Shown here: one piece after another, positions 51,194 to 61,023 of the stretch | Numbering within the stretch: the stretch's first letter is position 1 | Layout: each line of letters begins with the position of its first letter | Source: Natrarchaeobius oligotrophus | GTDB lineage: Archaea > Halobacteriota > Halobacteria > Halobacteriales > Natrialbaceae | Length of the DNA: 64,000 nt | Direction of reading: 5' to 3' | Assembly (NCBI RefSeq): GCF_003841465.1 | Contig: NZ_REFZ01000007.1 | Span: 62,001 to 126,000 of the forward strand | The notes under the pieces: generated by a model | The model's input: the letters and a program-made list of their open reading frames with translations, nothing else | What the model was told of the DNA's origin: nothing | Databases searched by the model: none | Position numbers and translations under genes: made by a program

Positions 51194-51910
51194 TTACGTA
51201 TCGTCGCCGATGAGGTCGTCGTCGTCATCGTCGTCCATTAGGCCTCCGTCGTCATCGTCGTCCATTAGGCCTCCGTCGTCATCGTCGTCCATTAGGCCTC
51301 CGTCGTCATCGTCGTCCATTAGGCCTCCGTCGTCATCGTCGCCGATGAGGTCGTCGTCATCGTCGCCCATCAGGCCTTCGTCGTCATCGTCGCCGATGAG
51401 ATCGTCGTCGTCGTCCATCACGCCGCTCTCGTCGCGCGTCCGCCGGTCGTCATCGTCGCCGATGATACTATCGTCGTCGTCCATCAGTCCCTCGTCGTCG
51501 TCGCCGATGATGTCGCCGTCGTCGTCTCCGATCAACTCGTCGTCGTCGTCCATCATCCCCTGGTCGTCGTCCATCACTCGGTCGTCGGAGCGTCGGTTCC
51601 CGTCGCCGGTCCCGGAACCGGCGTCGGTGTCCATTCCGGCCGTTCCGCCTGCTCCGGCGTCGGTTCCCGAGAGTTCTCGCTCGAGGCGGACCTCGTCGTC
51701 GGTCACGCGGGCGACCGACTCCTCTTGAAGGGGGTAGGCGTCCCCGTCGGTTCCGCCCCAGCCGAGTTTCGCCTTGATCGTGTCCGTGACGCCGGGATCG
51801 GGTTCGACGTGTGCTGTGCCGTGTTCGACCGCCGCGACGATTCCGACGTCGTCACCGTCCGCGTTGACGACCGTCTTTCCGACGTCGTCGTCTGTAAACT
51901 GGTGAACCAT
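51194..51910 (-). CDS. PRC-barrel-like protein with long acidic repeat tail
   Basis: This is a 238-residue protein. Residues 1-75 form a PRC-barrel-like domain starting MVHQFTDDDVGKTVVNADGD and including GIVAAVEHGTAHVEPDPG. A Gly/Ala/Thr linker follows, and from about residue 108 the protein is a run of Asp with spaced MDDDDE, LIGDDDD and GGLMDDDDD repeats. Four of the last are encoded by identical 27-bp units. PRC barrels bind proteins or RNA, and the tail could bind cations or stay soluble at high salt. The ATG at 51910 begins the barrel. It is alone on its strand here. Confidence 0.82.
   Translation of the reverse strand: MVHQFTDDDVGKTVVNADGDDVGIVAAVEHGTAHVEPDPGVTDTIKAKLGWGGTDGDAYPLQEESVARVTDDEVRLERELSGTDAGAGGTAGMDTDAGSGTGDGNRRSDDRVMDDDQGMMDDDDELIGDDDGDIIGDDDEGLMDDDDSIIGDDDDRRTRDESGVMDDDDDLIGDDDDEGLMGDDDDDLIGDDDDGGLMDDDDDGGLMDDDDDGGLMDDDDDGGLMDDDDDDDLIGDDT
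51221..51328 (-). repeat. Four perfect 27-bp tandem repeats in the acidic tail
   Basis: Units at 51221-51247, 51248-51274, 51275-51301 and 51302-51328 are identical, including a rare CTA leucine codon. Each encodes GGLMDDDDD on the minus strand. More diverged units continue to about 51560. Identity at silent sites points to very recent expansion. Confidence 0.92.
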
Positions 51911-52124
51911 TGCGCTCCAACTAACGGCAACGCCGACCATGATGGTGGTGCTTGCTGTGGCTTGCGATTCGAAGGCCGGACGTCGTCGGGGATGTCCCGT
52001 GGCTGGAGAAGGTCGAACTCGAGTCGTGAAAACGACTACCGTCTCGGCGCGAACCGGGGCCGGACCGTCTGTGGGTGTGAGCGGTCGGTTCCGTTGTGAT
52101 CGCCTCCGGCGATCGAGTGTGCGG

Positions 52125-52793
52125 TCAGTCGGACGGAAGCGGAGGCGCGGTCGCTTCCTCTTCGGTGACGTTGAGTTCGGACGTCACGAGCGCGCGGTAG
52201 GCCCGGCGAAGACGCTCGGAGAGCGCCTGATGCGAGATGTCGAGTTCGTCCGAGAGCTCCTGCATCGATACCTCGCGCGGAATTTCGAAGTAACCGTGAT
52301 CGACGGCCGCGACCAGCGTCTCGTACTGGCGTGCGGTGAGACCGCACTGGGTGCGGCTCTCTTCGGATAAGTCGAACAGGCGGACGATCGTCGGCGAGAC
52401 GTCCTGCTCGACGAGCCGGTCGTACAGCGTACTGACGTTCTCCCGTTCGACCACGCGAACGCTCAACAGCCACGAGCCGTTCGACGCCGACGCGCTCAGT
52501 ACCGTTCCGTTCTGCTCGAGGACGACCTCGAACGGGTCGACCGTGTCCGGATCGAACTCGATGTCGTAGAGGAACCGCTCCTCCTCGTTGGTGATACACG
52601 AGTACGTGCCGATCGCTGACGCGTCCGTCAGTGCGTCCTCGATCTCCGGCTGCGTGTCCCCCGACAGCCAGAGCCCGTGTCCGCTCGAGGCGATCACACG
52701 CTCCATCTCACACGTTAGCGACGGAACTGCCTCGAAGAGCTCGCCCAACCCGGTTCCATCGGCCGGAATTTCGATGTCTGCGATCGATGTCAT
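52125..52793 (-). CDS. Bat/DmsR-like helix-turn-helix regulator
   Basis: This is a 222-residue regulator. The N-terminal half is a bacterioopsin-activator-type sensor region (HGLWLSGDTQPEIEDALTDA, YDIEFDPDTVDPFEVVLEQN). The C-terminal half is the HTH_10 domain: LTARQYETLVAAVDHGYFEIP then EVSMQELSDELDISHQALSERLRRA. Its place downstream of modB and in line with a DMSO-reductase-type operon resembles DmsR, the Bat-like activator of the Halobacterium dms operon. Control of the operon here is inference. The ATG at 52793 was chosen over one three codons upstream. Confidence 0.88.
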   Translation of the reverse strand: MTSIADIEIPADGTGLGELFEAVPSLTCEMERVIASSGHGLWLSGDTQPEIEDALTDASAIGTYSCITNEEERFLYDIEFDPDTVDPFEVVLEQNGTVLSASASNGSWLLSVRVVERENVSTLYDRLVEQDVSPTIVRLFDLSEESRTQCGLTARQYETLVAAVDHGYFEIPREVSMQELSDELDISHQALSERLRRAYRALVTSELNVTEEEATAPPLPSD

Positions 52794-52921
52794 AGGTCTC
52801 ACTCACGGATACACCAGCGACCGCATTAACCCCGTTTCCAAAGAGATTAGCGACGCCAATAGCGACTTTCTCCGAATCTGGACGTTTTACTCTCCGTCCA
52901 GGATCAAAAAGAAAATCACGT

Positions 52922-53737
52922 TCAGTGATGGGTCGGCGTCCGACCGAGAACCTGGACGAGTCCGACCACGACGAGCGTGATCGCGAGCAGCGCGAGCGCG
53001 ATCGGAACCACCGGCTCGAGGCCCCGGGAGACGAACGAGACCCAGATTCGGGTCGGCATCGTCCGCGGATTGTACGCGACCATCATCGTCGCGCCGAACT
53101 CGCCGATCGCGCGGACGAACGTCAGCACGATCCCCGCGGCGATGGCGTTGCGCGCGAGCGGCAGCGACACGAGCCGAACCGTCTCGACGGGACCGTACCC
53201 CATCGTTCGAGCGGCTTCCTCGAGGCGACGGTCGACGCCGTCGAACCCAGCTTTCGCGGCAACGACGAGAAACGGGGCGGCGACGAACGTCTGTGCGAGA
53301 ATCACGCCGATGTGGCTGTCGGTCAGGGGAACGCCCACTCTCGCCGCGGCGGACCCGAGTGGCGTGAACTGCCCGAGGACGCTCAACAGCACCGCTCCGC
53401 CGACGACGGGCGGCAACACGAGCGGGATCAGAACCGCCGCCTCGACGAGCCGTTTACCCCGGAACTGACCCCGCGAGAGGACGTACGCGAGCGGAACGCC
53501 GAAGACGGTCGCGACGAGCGTCGCGATCGGCGCCGTCACGAGCGAGGTTACGATCGCAGCCCGCGTCGCGGGTGCGCCGAGTTCGCCGACGACGTCGACC
53601 GCCCCCGCCTGCAGGAGGAAGACGACGAACGGGACGACGAAGTACGCGAGCAACACGCCGCCGAGGAGCGCGGGAATCACGACGGTGCGGTCGATGCGTG
53701 CAAGTCCGGTTCCGAACGCGCCGCTCGAGCCGCTCAC
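52922..53737 (-). CDS. modB: Molybdate/tungstate ABC transporter permease
   Basis: This 271-residue permease has about six membrane spans. The start is a GTG at 53737 that overlaps the binding-protein stop codon (GTGA) and is preceded by GGAGGT, so no ATG is needed. The coupling loop EEAARTMGYGPVETVRLVSLPL near residue 165 is typical of ModB/WtpB/TupB permeases and contacts the ATPase. No ATPase gene (ModC/WtpC) is adjacent on either side, so it must be supplied from elsewhere. It imports the oxyanion needed by the molybdoenzyme encoded upstream. Confidence 0.93.
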   Translation of the reverse strand: MSGSSGAFGTGLARIDRTVVIPALLGGVLLAYFVVPFVVFLLQAGAVDVVGELGAPATRAAIVTSLVTAPIATLVATVFGVPLAYVLSRGQFRGKRLVEAAVLIPLVLPPVVGGAVLLSVLGQFTPLGSAAARVGVPLTDSHIGVILAQTFVAAPFLVVAAKAGFDGVDRRLEEAARTMGYGPVETVRLVSLPLARNAIAAGIVLTFVRAIGEFGATMMVAYNPRTMPTRIWVSFVSRGLEPVVPIALALLAITLVVVGLVQVLGRTPTHH

Positions 53738-54687
53738 TGGTGGACCTCCCCAGGGACCCGACCTCGCGTTCGTGGGAGCTCGTCGGGCACCCGGAGTCCG
53801 CAGTGCTCGAAGGGTGCTGTCCGCTCGAGCAGAAACGAGACGAACCGTTCGGCCTCCGCCGGACGATCGGCGTGAGAGAGGACCGTTCCGTTGTACACGA
53901 CGGGCGAGCCGTGGACGACGTGGCCGTCCGCGGTCGTGTACGAGGCCCGTTCGTACTCGGACGCGCGCTCGGGGTTTCCGAAGTTGTAGCCGTCGGACAG
54001 CCGGTAGAACGGCAGGTCGCGATCGACGGCCATGCTTCGGTAACAGATCGCACACGCCCTGTTGCCGGCTTCGACGCCTCCTAGCAGCTGTCCGTCGCCG
54101 CCGTCGACGGACGCACGGTCGACCATCGTTTCGCGAAATCCCTCGATCTCGTGTCCTCGCTCGGCCAGCTCGAAGAGGTGGACGGCCCGGTAGCCGACCG
54201 GACTCCGATCGGGATCGCCGATGCCGACCGCTCCCTTCTCGGCGTCCGAGAGGACGTCGTACCACGGCTCTCCGGCCTCGAGACGGGTCCCGAGTTCCGT
54301 GGACGGTTCGTAAACGACGCCGACCTCGTTGCTCGCGAACTCGACGTCCCAGTTCGCGTGATCGGGATAGAGCCGCTCGCGAAGCAGCGCCACGTCGACG
54401 CCGAGGACGACGTCCGGTCGCTTGCGCTCCGTTTCGACCATCTGCAGGATCGCGTTCGTCCCGTGATACTCGCCGTCGAACCGGACGCCGTGTTCGGCCT
54501 CGAAATCCGGCCCGAGGTGTTCCTCGAGGGCGACGGCGAGACTGGCCGCAGCGAGCACCTGGATCCTGTCGGCGCTTGCGAGACAGCCCGACGCACCGAC
54601 GGCTCCGGCGACCGCTCCGCTCGCGGCGACGAGGAGCGACCGTCGGCTCGCGCGGGGCGTCCGGACGCCGTCGCCGTCACGTTCCAT
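53734..54687 (-). CDS. wtpA: Molybdate/tungstate-binding lipoprotein
   Basis: This 317-residue extracellular binding protein has a Tat-like signal with RRS near residue 15 and a lipobox-type Cys at 35 (GASGC). The mature part has the ModA/WtpA fold: IQVLAAASLAVALEEHLGPD, DGEYHGTNAILQMVE, DVVLGVDVALLRERL and GIGDPDRSPVGYRAVHLFEL, the last region contributing ligands to the oxyanion. The WtpA-style sequence suggests molybdate and tungstate may both be bound. A TATA box gttatatta (about 54713-54721 on the plus strand, read in reverse) lies 26-34 bases upstream. Confidence 0.92.
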   Translation of the reverse strand: MERDGDGVRTPRASRRSLLVAASGAVAGAVGASGCLASADRIQVLAAASLAVALEEHLGPDFEAEHGVRFDGEYHGTNAILQMVETERKRPDVVLGVDVALLRERLYPDHANWDVEFASNEVGVVYEPSTELGTRLEAGEPWYDVLSDAEKGAVGIGDPDRSPVGYRAVHLFELAERGHEIEGFRETMVDRASVDGGDGQLLGGVEAGNRACAICYRSMAVDRDLPFYRLSDGYNFGNPERASEYERASYTTADGHVVHGSPVVYNGTVLSHADRPAEAERFVSFLLERTAPFEHCGLRVPDELPRTRGRVPGEVHQ

Positions 54688-54834
54688 ACGTCGTCTTGGC
54701 GTTCGTCCCTAATATAACTACTTTCGGTTCCTTTTGAAGGGGATGGTCACCGAATGTGGTTTCATCTCGTCGTCACGGACCGGTCGTCCCCGTTCGTGAC
54801 GACGAGCGAAACCGTTCGTCGTTGCGAACGGGTC

Positions 54835-55455
54835 TCACGGGGACGATTTCGAGTCGAGCCCCGTTCCACGGCCGGCGGTTCCTGGATTGGGCCGATCGCC
54901 ACGCTCCGACTCGCGCGGTTCGGAGCGGAGCACCGACCGGGATTCGAGATCCTCGATCGTCTCGACGAGATCGTCGACGTCGTCGTCGCCGCGGGCGACG
55001 ACCGTTCCCCCGACGGCCGAGCGATCGCGGTCGCCGACGAGAATCGTCGGCAGTGACGCGGCCGCGAACCCCTCGACGAGCACGACGTCGTATCCCCGTC
55101 GCTCGAGTCGAGCGAGCGTGCTCGCGAGCGCCCGCCGCTCCCGGCGGTCGGCGTCACCGTCGAAGCCGGGATCGCGAAGGGAGTCGGGGTCGACGCCGGA
55201 CTCGCCGTCCGGCGGATCTCGCTTCCCGCGGCCGGTGATTTCGAACGTGACGTCCGGGGTGACGCCGACGACTGCCTCGGCGCCGGCGGTCCGGTGGCGG
55301 TGAGTGTCGGTTCCCGGCGTGTCGATCTCGACGGCGTGGTGGATCGACTTGACGGTCGCGACGCGGCGGCCGCGATCGGTCAGCCGCGGGACGAGCGCCT
55401 CCACGAGCGTCGTCTTCCCCGCGTCGCTCGGACCGGCGAGACTGACGACCTTCAT
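54835..55455 (-). CDS. mobB: Molybdopterin-guanine dinucleotide biosynthesis protein MobB
   Basis: This 206-residue GTP-binding helper of MobA has a P-loop GPSDAGKTTLVEAL near residue 8, then TVKSIHHAVEIDTPGTDTHR near 39 and DVVLVEGFAAASLPTILVGD near 123, all typical of MobB. It boosts attachment of GMP to molybdopterin for DMSO-reductase-type enzymes. The ATG overlaps the TorD stop by four bases (ATGA), so it is translated with the operon of the enzyme that needs the cofactor. MobA is encoded nearby at 63509. Confidence 0.95.
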   Translation of the reverse strand: MKVVSLAGPSDAGKTTLVEALVPRLTDRGRRVATVKSIHHAVEIDTPGTDTHRHRTAGAEAVVGVTPDVTFEITGRGKRDPPDGESGVDPDSLRDPGFDGDADRRERRALASTLARLERRGYDVVLVEGFAAASLPTILVGDRDRSAVGGTVVARGDDDVDDLVETIEDLESRSVLRSEPRESERGDRPNPGTAGRGTGLDSKSSP

Positions 55456-56285
55456 CGCCGTTCGCCACCGTTCCCGAACTCGTCCGTCCGCGAGGGGCTC
55501 CCCGGAGCGTTCGTCGTCGCGGTCGGGTCCTGACCCGGCATCGATGAGATGCCACAGCCGTTACAGCGGAAGTCGCCGTCCTCGTCGTCGCCGAGGAACT
55601 GCTCGGTCGGCGACGGCGGCGTCTCCGGAAAGACCGTCGGCTCGACGCCGAACCGGTCTGCGTCCGCCGCGACCAGTTCGTCCGTGACGCCGGCGAGCGC
55701 CCGGTAGAACGAGTCGTTGGCCTCGGCCTCGACGGCTTCGCGAAACCGCGGAACCCATCGACCGAGGTGATCCTCGAGGAAGTCCGCCTGGGCGTTCTCG
55801 AGGACCGACACGCCCGTCTCGTCGCCGTCCAGGTGCAGGGCGGCGGTCTGTAGCGCGAGGTGAGAGCAGAACTCGAGTTCGAAACAGAGGTGGTCCGACC
55901 GGTCGCGGTAGCCGTCGACCTTCTCGAGGCCGAACGCCCGGTAAAATCCCGACAGGTCCGCGATCGTATCGGTGCTGGTCAGGACGGTTCCTGGGCCGTA
56001 CTCGATCTCGTACTGCGAGATTTCGCCGCCGTGTTCGAACCCGAATCGCGTCGCGTATCGCTCGGTGAGCGCCTCGAGTTCGTCCTCGCTCGACGGACAG
56101 CGATCGGCGGCCGATTCGGCGCGGTCGATCAACGGCTCGCACTCGAGCGCTCGCGCCGATTCGACGAGCTGTCGTTCGAACGTTCCGGACGTGAACGCGC
56201 CGCGAAGTTCCTCGTCGGGGCGGTCGAACCCGAGCGAGGCGAGTTTGTACAGGCGAGCGCGGTGGACGTGAGCTTCTGGATACAT
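55452..56285 (-). CDS. TorD/DmsD-family molybdoenzyme chaperone
   Basis: This 277-residue all-helical chaperone binds the Tat signal and apo-form of a molybdoenzyme until the cofactor is inserted. Landmarks are RARLYKLASLGFDRPDEEL, EYGPGTVLTSTDTIADLSGF, and DHLCFELEFCSHLALQTAAL near residue 130. The last 35 residues add FRCNGCGISSMPGQD, a CxxC not seen in standard TorD that might bind metal. The Shine-Dalgarno GGAGAG and a 14-base spacing from the iron-sulfur subunit gene put it in the same operon. Confidence 0.92.
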   Translation of the reverse strand: MYPEAHVHRARLYKLASLGFDRPDEELRGAFTSGTFERQLVESARALECEPLIDRAESAADRCPSSEDELEALTERYATRFGFEHGGEISQYEIEYGPGTVLTSTDTIADLSGFYRAFGLEKVDGYRDRSDHLCFELEFCSHLALQTAALHLDGDETGVSVLENAQADFLEDHLGRWVPRFREAVEAEANDSFYRALAGVTDELVAADADRFGVEPTVFPETPPSPTEQFLGDDEDGDFRCNGCGISSMPGQDPTATTNAPGSPSRTDEFGNGGERR

Positions 56286-56299
56286 CGTTCGTTCTCTCC

Positions 56300-57493
56300 T
56301 TACGTGACGTCGAGTCGGTAGACGTCGTTTCTCTCGTCGTACGAGTCCCGTTCGTACTGGGGTTCTTCCATCGGGACGCGGGCGACGGTCGAGCCGGAGC
56401 CGTCGTAGCCGACCGCCTCCTCGTCGGTCACCTCGAACGCTTCGATGCGCCACTCGGTCGATCCCATCAGGTGCAACAGTCCGCGGAGTTTCCGGTACTC
56501 CTCGTCGCCGCGCATGGCTGCCCGATAGGTCTCGACGGCGTCCTCGACGCCCGGTCCGAACATCTGGAACAGGTAGTCGGTCGGGACGTTGATCGGCGGG
56601 ACGTAGTAGACGTTGGGCTCGAGTCCGAGTTGCGGGTACAGCGGGAGCGCGACCTCGACGTCGTGGACGAGGTAGTCGACGGGATTCGACGAGTCGTACT
56701 CGTCCGGCGGGTTGATCCAGCCGTGCTGGCGGAGCTTTCCGAGGCAGTTCTCGAAACACTGCGGGACGAGCCCTTCTTCGATCTTCGGGTAACAGCCCAC
56801 GCACTTCTGGGAGACGCTTTCGGCCGGGTTGTACACCGACTTGCCGTACGGACAGGCCCGAACGCACTCCTGGAGGGCCTGACAGCTCTCCTGATCGATG
56901 AGGACGATCCCGTCCTGGGATCGCTTGTAGGCCGCCTGGACCGGACAGCCGCCGGCGCAGGCCGCGAACGTACAGTGGTTGCAGATCCGCGGAAGGTAGA
57001 AGAACCACATCGGGTGGGGATTCTCCCGGATGTGGGTGTCCGCTTCGATCGCTTCCCCGGCGGGTTCGTCCTCCCCCAGGTTCGGGTAGGCCCAGTCCTC
57101 GGCGTCCGGGCGGTACCCGTCGATCTCTTCGCCGTGGAAGTTCTGCGGATCGTCGTCGACCAGCATGTCCTCCCAGTCGACGTCGTTGGCCTCGAAGATC
57201 GTGTCGCCCTCGTAGACGCCATCGGAGCCCCACTCCTGATAGTCGAGCATCTCGAGGATCTCGACGTCCCAGCCCACGGGGTGGGAGCCGTAGGGCTTCG
57301 TCTCCACGTTGTTCCAGAACATGTGCTCTTGACCCTCGCCGTGGGTCCACGTGGTCTTACACGAGAGCGTACACGTCTGGCACGCGATGCACTTGTTGAT
57401 GTCGAACACTGCGCCCCACTGCCGGTCCGGTCGGGACTCGGCGTAGGGGAACTCCATCTCCCGTCCGATCTGCCAGTTGTATACTTCTGCCAT
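56300..57493 (-). CDS. Iron-sulfur (beta) subunit of a type II DMSO-reductase-family enzyme
   Basis: This 397-residue electron-transfer subunit is related to NarH and to chlorate, selenate and dimethylsulfide dehydrogenase beta subunits. Cysteine groups are visible at 35/38/41/45 (CIACQTCTLSC), 171/174/179/183 (CNHCTFAACAGGC), 204/210/214 and 231/234/246/250. In the third group, position 207 is Leu where a fourth Cys is usual (Trp in NarH), which suggests a [3Fe-4S] cluster. The gene shares one base with the alpha-subunit stop (TAATG). No Tat signal is seen, so it is probably exported together with alpha. Confidence 0.94.
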   Translation of the reverse strand: MAEVYNWQIGREMEFPYAESRPDRQWGAVFDINKCIACQTCTLSCKTTWTHGEGQEHMFWNNVETKPYGSHPVGWDVEILEMLDYQEWGSDGVYEGDTIFEANDVDWEDMLVDDDPQNFHGEEIDGYRPDAEDWAYPNLGEDEPAGEAIEADTHIRENPHPMWFFYLPRICNHCTFAACAGGCPVQAAYKRSQDGIVLIDQESCQALQECVRACPYGKSVYNPAESVSQKCVGCYPKIEEGLVPQCFENCLGKLRQHGWINPPDEYDSSNPVDYLVHDVEVALPLYPQLGLEPNVYYVPPINVPTDYLFQMFGPGVEDAVETYRAAMRGDEEYRKLRGLLHLMGSTEWRIEAFEVTDEEAVGYDGSGSTVARVPMEEPQYERDSYDERNDVYRLDVT

Positions 57494-60400
57494 TAGCTGT
57501 CACCTCCCTCCGATCCGCTCACGAAGCCGCCGCTCAGATAGTCTCGCATTCGATCGTCCTCGTTCGCCGGACGCAGCCCCTTCCTGTCGGGCATCCAGCG
57601 CTCTTCGTCGTCCTCGTGGGCGGCGTCCTCCGCCTTCTCGACCTTGACGAACGCCTCCTTCGGCGCGCCGTTCGCGACGTGGACGTCCATCTCGAAGCCG
57701 ACGTCGACGTTCTGGCCGCCGTAGTTCTTGCGGGCCATGTCGTCCGTCAGCAGGGTCGGCCGGAACCAGGTTCGGGTCGCGCTCTGGTGGCTCCCCTGTC
57801 GGTACAGGGAGACGTAGTCCGTCTCCTCGTTTTTCGCCAGTCCTTCGCCCTCGCCGTCTTCGGGCCGGTGTGCCTCGACGGTGCCGTGTGAGGCACCGTT
57901 CAGGTTCATCCAGCTCCGGGTGACGCCGCGAGGCATCGCCGGCTGACTGCGCACGCGCATCTTCGCGCGGGCGTAGTCGTCCTCGTCCCCGGCGTCCGCG
58001 CCGCGGTACGGCCGATCTTCGGGGTCGGCGTCGACCCACACGTAGTCGCCGTCGTTGAATCCCTCCGCTTCCATGTCCTCGGGGTTCATCTCGATGTACC
58101 CCTCGCCGTAGTAGGGACTGCGCTCGTCGTGGCGCTCCATGTCGCCGAAGGGTCCCCACCAGACCGCGATGTTGGGAAGCGAGTTCGCGAAGGTGTGGGT
58201 GCCGTGTCGGTACTTCGGCGTCATGTAGCTGTAGTCGTAGCCCTCGTCGAGCTCCTTCAGCGGGTGCTCGGTATCGACGAGTTCGGAGGGCGTGTAGATC
58301 CGGTTTCGAACCTGCCGGGCGTCGCCGTCGCGGCGGTCCTCGCTCCAGCCGAGGTCCTCGGGCGTGTCGGGATCGATGACCGGACTGTCCGCGCCCGCGA
58401 CGATCGCGTTCGGCTCGTAGAACGTCCCGTCCATCGGCTCTCGGTGCAGCGGGATGTTCTCGCCGGCCTCCGCGAACATGTCCTCCTCTCGGAAGAACTC
58501 CATCCGACCCGTCTTCGTGTACCACGGCCGGTCGTCGAGCGCCTGCTCGGAACCGACCTTCTTCGGGTACGTACGGGTCTGGATGATCTTCGGGATTCCC
58601 TCCCTGGCGTCCTCGAGCATCTCGTCGACGTCGTAGCCTTTGACCGTGTTCGAGTGATCGACGATCCGCTGGAGATACGGGCGAGCGGTGTGCTCGTCGT
58701 CGATGAACGCCCAGTAATCATCGAATCGGTCGTCGTCGAGCAGGTCGCCGAGCGCTCGCGCGACGCCCGCGTAGATCTCGGCGTCGTTGCGGGTGTCGTA
58801 GATGCGCTCCATCTCCGTCGTGGGCATCGCCATCACGAACGGGTTCGTCACGGCGGCGGTGAGGTCGTTCTGGTGGTGTTCGGCCCACGAGTCCGCCGGG
58901 AAGACGATGTCGGAGTACTCGCAGGTCCCCGTCCACCACCACTCGTTGGTGAAAAAGGCCTCGATCCGGCCGGTGCGAAGCATGTTCTCGATGATGTCGT
59001 AGGACCCCTTCGCGTTGCCCAGGATCGAGTTCGAGCCGGACACCCACAGCAGCTTCGTGGGCGTCGGCATGTGCGAGTCGCCCATGTGGTACTCGCCTTC
59101 GATCTTCAGCGGGCGGTCGCCGTGGGAGTACCAGTGGGCGGACTGGCCCGTCGTCGTGTTCCGGATGTCGACGTCCGTCACGTCCGGATCGGTCTCGGGA
59201 TCGAACGGGTCCTCGTAGATCCACTGGTCACGGCCGTTGAAGTACGCGCCGCGGTAGTTGCCGGCGTAGCTGCCGACGTTTCCCGCGTGCTGGCCGACGT
59301 TGCTCGTCAGCGACGCAAGCAGGAAGACGGCGCGATCCTTCTGGTCCTGGTTGGTGTAGTGGTTCGGCCCCATCCCGGTGAGGATGAGGGTCTCCTCCTG
59401 ATTGTTCGCGCAGTCGGACGCGAGGTTCTCGACCGCCTCGGGCGAACAGCCCGTAACCTCGGCGACGTCTTCTGCGTCCCAGGTGTCCTCCAGGTGCTGT
59501 TTGATCAGATCGAAGACCGGGCGGACCTCGACGGTCTCGCCGTCGACCGTCTCGACGGTGAACGTGCCCTCGAGGCTGGCCGGGACGTCGAAGTCGTCGC
59601 CGATCTCGTCGCGCGTGACCGGCTCGAACTCGTCGGTGTCGGCGTTGTGGACGACGAAGTCGCCCCAGTCCTCGCGGAGGTCCTCGGTGAGGATCTGTTC
59701 CCAGACGTCCGTCGTTCCCTCTCTCGGGCGCTGGTCGTCGTCGCGGACGACGTTCGTCTTCTCGAGGCTCTCTGGCTCGTAGCCCTCGATCACGTCGCTC
59801 GCCCGGAGGAGTTTCTTCTCGTCGAGGCGGACGAGCATCGGGAGGTCCGTGTTCCGACGGACGTAGCCCTCGTCGTAGAGATCCTCCTCCATGATGATCT
59901 TGGCCGCACCGAGGAACAACGCCGAGTCGGTCGCCGGCCGGATGATCATCAGCTCGTCGCACTTCGAGGACGTGGCGTTGTAGTCGGTGAAGACGCCCGT
60001 GACTTTCGTGCCCTTCAGCCTGGCCTCGGTCAGCCAGTGGCAGTCGGCCATCTTCGTCGTCAGGAAGTTGATCCCCGCGAGCACGACGTGGTCGGCGTAC
60101 TCGACGTTCACGAGGTCGAAGTCGACCGTCTGCTGGCCGGTGACCATCGTGTGCCCCGGCGGCAGGTCGGTGTGCCAGGAGTAGTTGTCCAGTCCGACGC
60201 CGCCGACGGCTTCGTCCTCGCTGACGCCCCGAACGTGCTGGTCGACCAGCGCCATCTGGTTCGCGACGCGGTACATACCCATCAGCCGGATCATTCCCAG
60301 CAGGGGCATCCCGCCGCGGAACTTCAGCGTCTGGGTCCCGACGCCGCCGGTCTCCTCGACGACCCGCTCGTCGTAGTCCTGTGCGAGCAAGTCCTGTACA

Positions 60401-61023
60401 CCCGAGTCGCCGCCGTAGTGGTCGGCGATCTCTACGATCGCGCGGGCGGCGAGTTCGTACGCCTCGTCGAAGTCGACCTCGAGCCAGTCGTCTTCCCCGC
60501 GGTTCGCGTACTCCGCGGGCATCGAGCCGTCGGCCTCGCGGGGGAAGCCGTCTTCGACCCACTCCCGGAAGCCTTCGCGGACCATCGGTGCTTGAACCCG
60601 CTGGTCGCTGTAGAAGCGTTCGATCATCGCGAGCCCCTTGTTACAGACCCGCGGATCCCAGCGCTGGCTCGCCCGCTCGCCCTCGAGACCCTCGGCCTCG
60701 CCGTAGTTCATCGACGGACCCAGCCGGGTGATCTCGCCGTTCTTGACGGAGGCCTCGAGGTAGCAGTTGTGCGTATCGTTGGGGGTGCACGTCAGGACGT
60801 ACGAATCGTCGCGCGCCCACACGTCGCGGTACTGATCCTCCCAGCCCTCGTTCGGATACTCCTCGAACGGGTTCAACGGTCCGTCGTCGTCGGCGGCCGT
60901 CGTGCCCCCGAGTCGACGGTAGCCGAGCAGTCCCAGTCCGGTCGCGCCGGCGACGCCGGCGGCCGCCGCACCGAGTTCGCGACGGGTCAGCTCGAGTCCG
61001 TCATCGCCACCGTCGTCGCTCAT
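57493..61023 (-). CDS. Molybdopterin catalytic (alpha) subunit, type II DMSO reductase family
   Basis: This 1176-residue enzyme is probably exported by Tat: [19 protein letters not shown] at residues 12-30. Near the N-terminus the iron-sulfur (FS0) motif is Cys79-x3-Asp83-x3-Cys87 with Cys127 later, where NarG has His-x3-Cys-x3-Cys. The putative Mo ligand is Asp286 in [11 protein letters not shown], as in type II enzymes such as NarG and ethylbenzene dehydrogenase. These enzymes reduce nitrate, chlorate, selenate or DMSO, or oxidise sulfides and hydrocarbons; the substrate here is unknown. The ATG at 61023 follows GGTGG and a leader of about 160 bases. Confidence 0.93.
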   Translation of the reverse strand: MSDDGGDDGLELTRRELGAAAAGVAGATGLGLLGYRRLGGTTAADDDGPLNPFEEYPNEGWEDQYRDVWARDDSYVLTCTPNDTHNCYLEASVKNGEITRLGPSMNYGEAEGLEGERASQRWDPRVCNKGLAMIERFYSDQRVQAPMVREGFREWVEDGFPREADGSMPAEYANRGEDDWLEVDFDEAYELAARAIVEIADHYGGDSGVQDLLAQDYDERVVEETGGVGTQTLKFRGGMPLLGMIRLMGMYRVANQMALVDQHVRGVSEDEAVGGVGLDNYSWHTDLPPGHTMVTGQQTVDFDLVNVEYADHVVLAGINFLTTKMADCHWLTEARLKGTKVTGVFTDYNATSSKCDELMIIRPATDSALFLGAAKIIMEEDLYDEGYVRRNTDLPMLVRLDEKKLLRASDVIEGYEPESLEKTNVVRDDDQRPREGTTDVWEQILTEDLREDWGDFVVHNADTDEFEPVTRDEIGDDFDVPASLEGTFTVETVDGETVEVRPVFDLIKQHLEDTWDAEDVAEVTGCSPEAVENLASDCANNQEETLILTGMGPNHYTNQDQKDRAVFLLASLTSNVGQHAGNVGSYAGNYRGAYFNGRDQWIYEDPFDPETDPDVTDVDIRNTTTGQSAHWYSHGDRPLKIEGEYHMGDSHMPTPTKLLWVSGSNSILGNAKGSYDIIENMLRTGRIEAFFTNEWWWTGTCEYSDIVFPADSWAEHHQNDLTAAVTNPFVMAMPTTEMERIYDTRNDAEIYAGVARALGDLLDDDRFDDYWAFIDDEHTARPYLQRIVDHSNTVKGYDVDEMLEDAREGIPKIIQTRTYPKKVGSEQALDDRPWYTKTGRMEFFREEDMFAEAGENIPLHREPMDGTFYEPNAIVAGADSPVIDPDTPEDLGWSEDRRDGDARQVRNRIYTPSELVDTEHPLKELDEGYDYSYMTPKYRHGTHTFANSLPNIAVWWGPFGDMERHDERSPYYGEGYIEMNPEDMEAEGFNDGDYVWVDADPEDRPYRGADAGDEDDYARAKMRVRSQPAMPRGVTRSWMNLNGASHGTVEAHRPEDGEGEGLAKNEETDYVSLYRQGSHQSATRTWFRPTLLTDDMARKNYGGQNVDVGFEMDVHVANGAPKEAFVKVEKAEDAAHEDDEERWMPDRKGLRPANEDDRMRDYLSGGFVSGSEGGDS

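Noticed and set aside
51221-51560. CRISPR-like regular array
   Set aside because: The 27-bp units are head-to-tail with no unique spacers and encode an in-frame Asp-rich tail.
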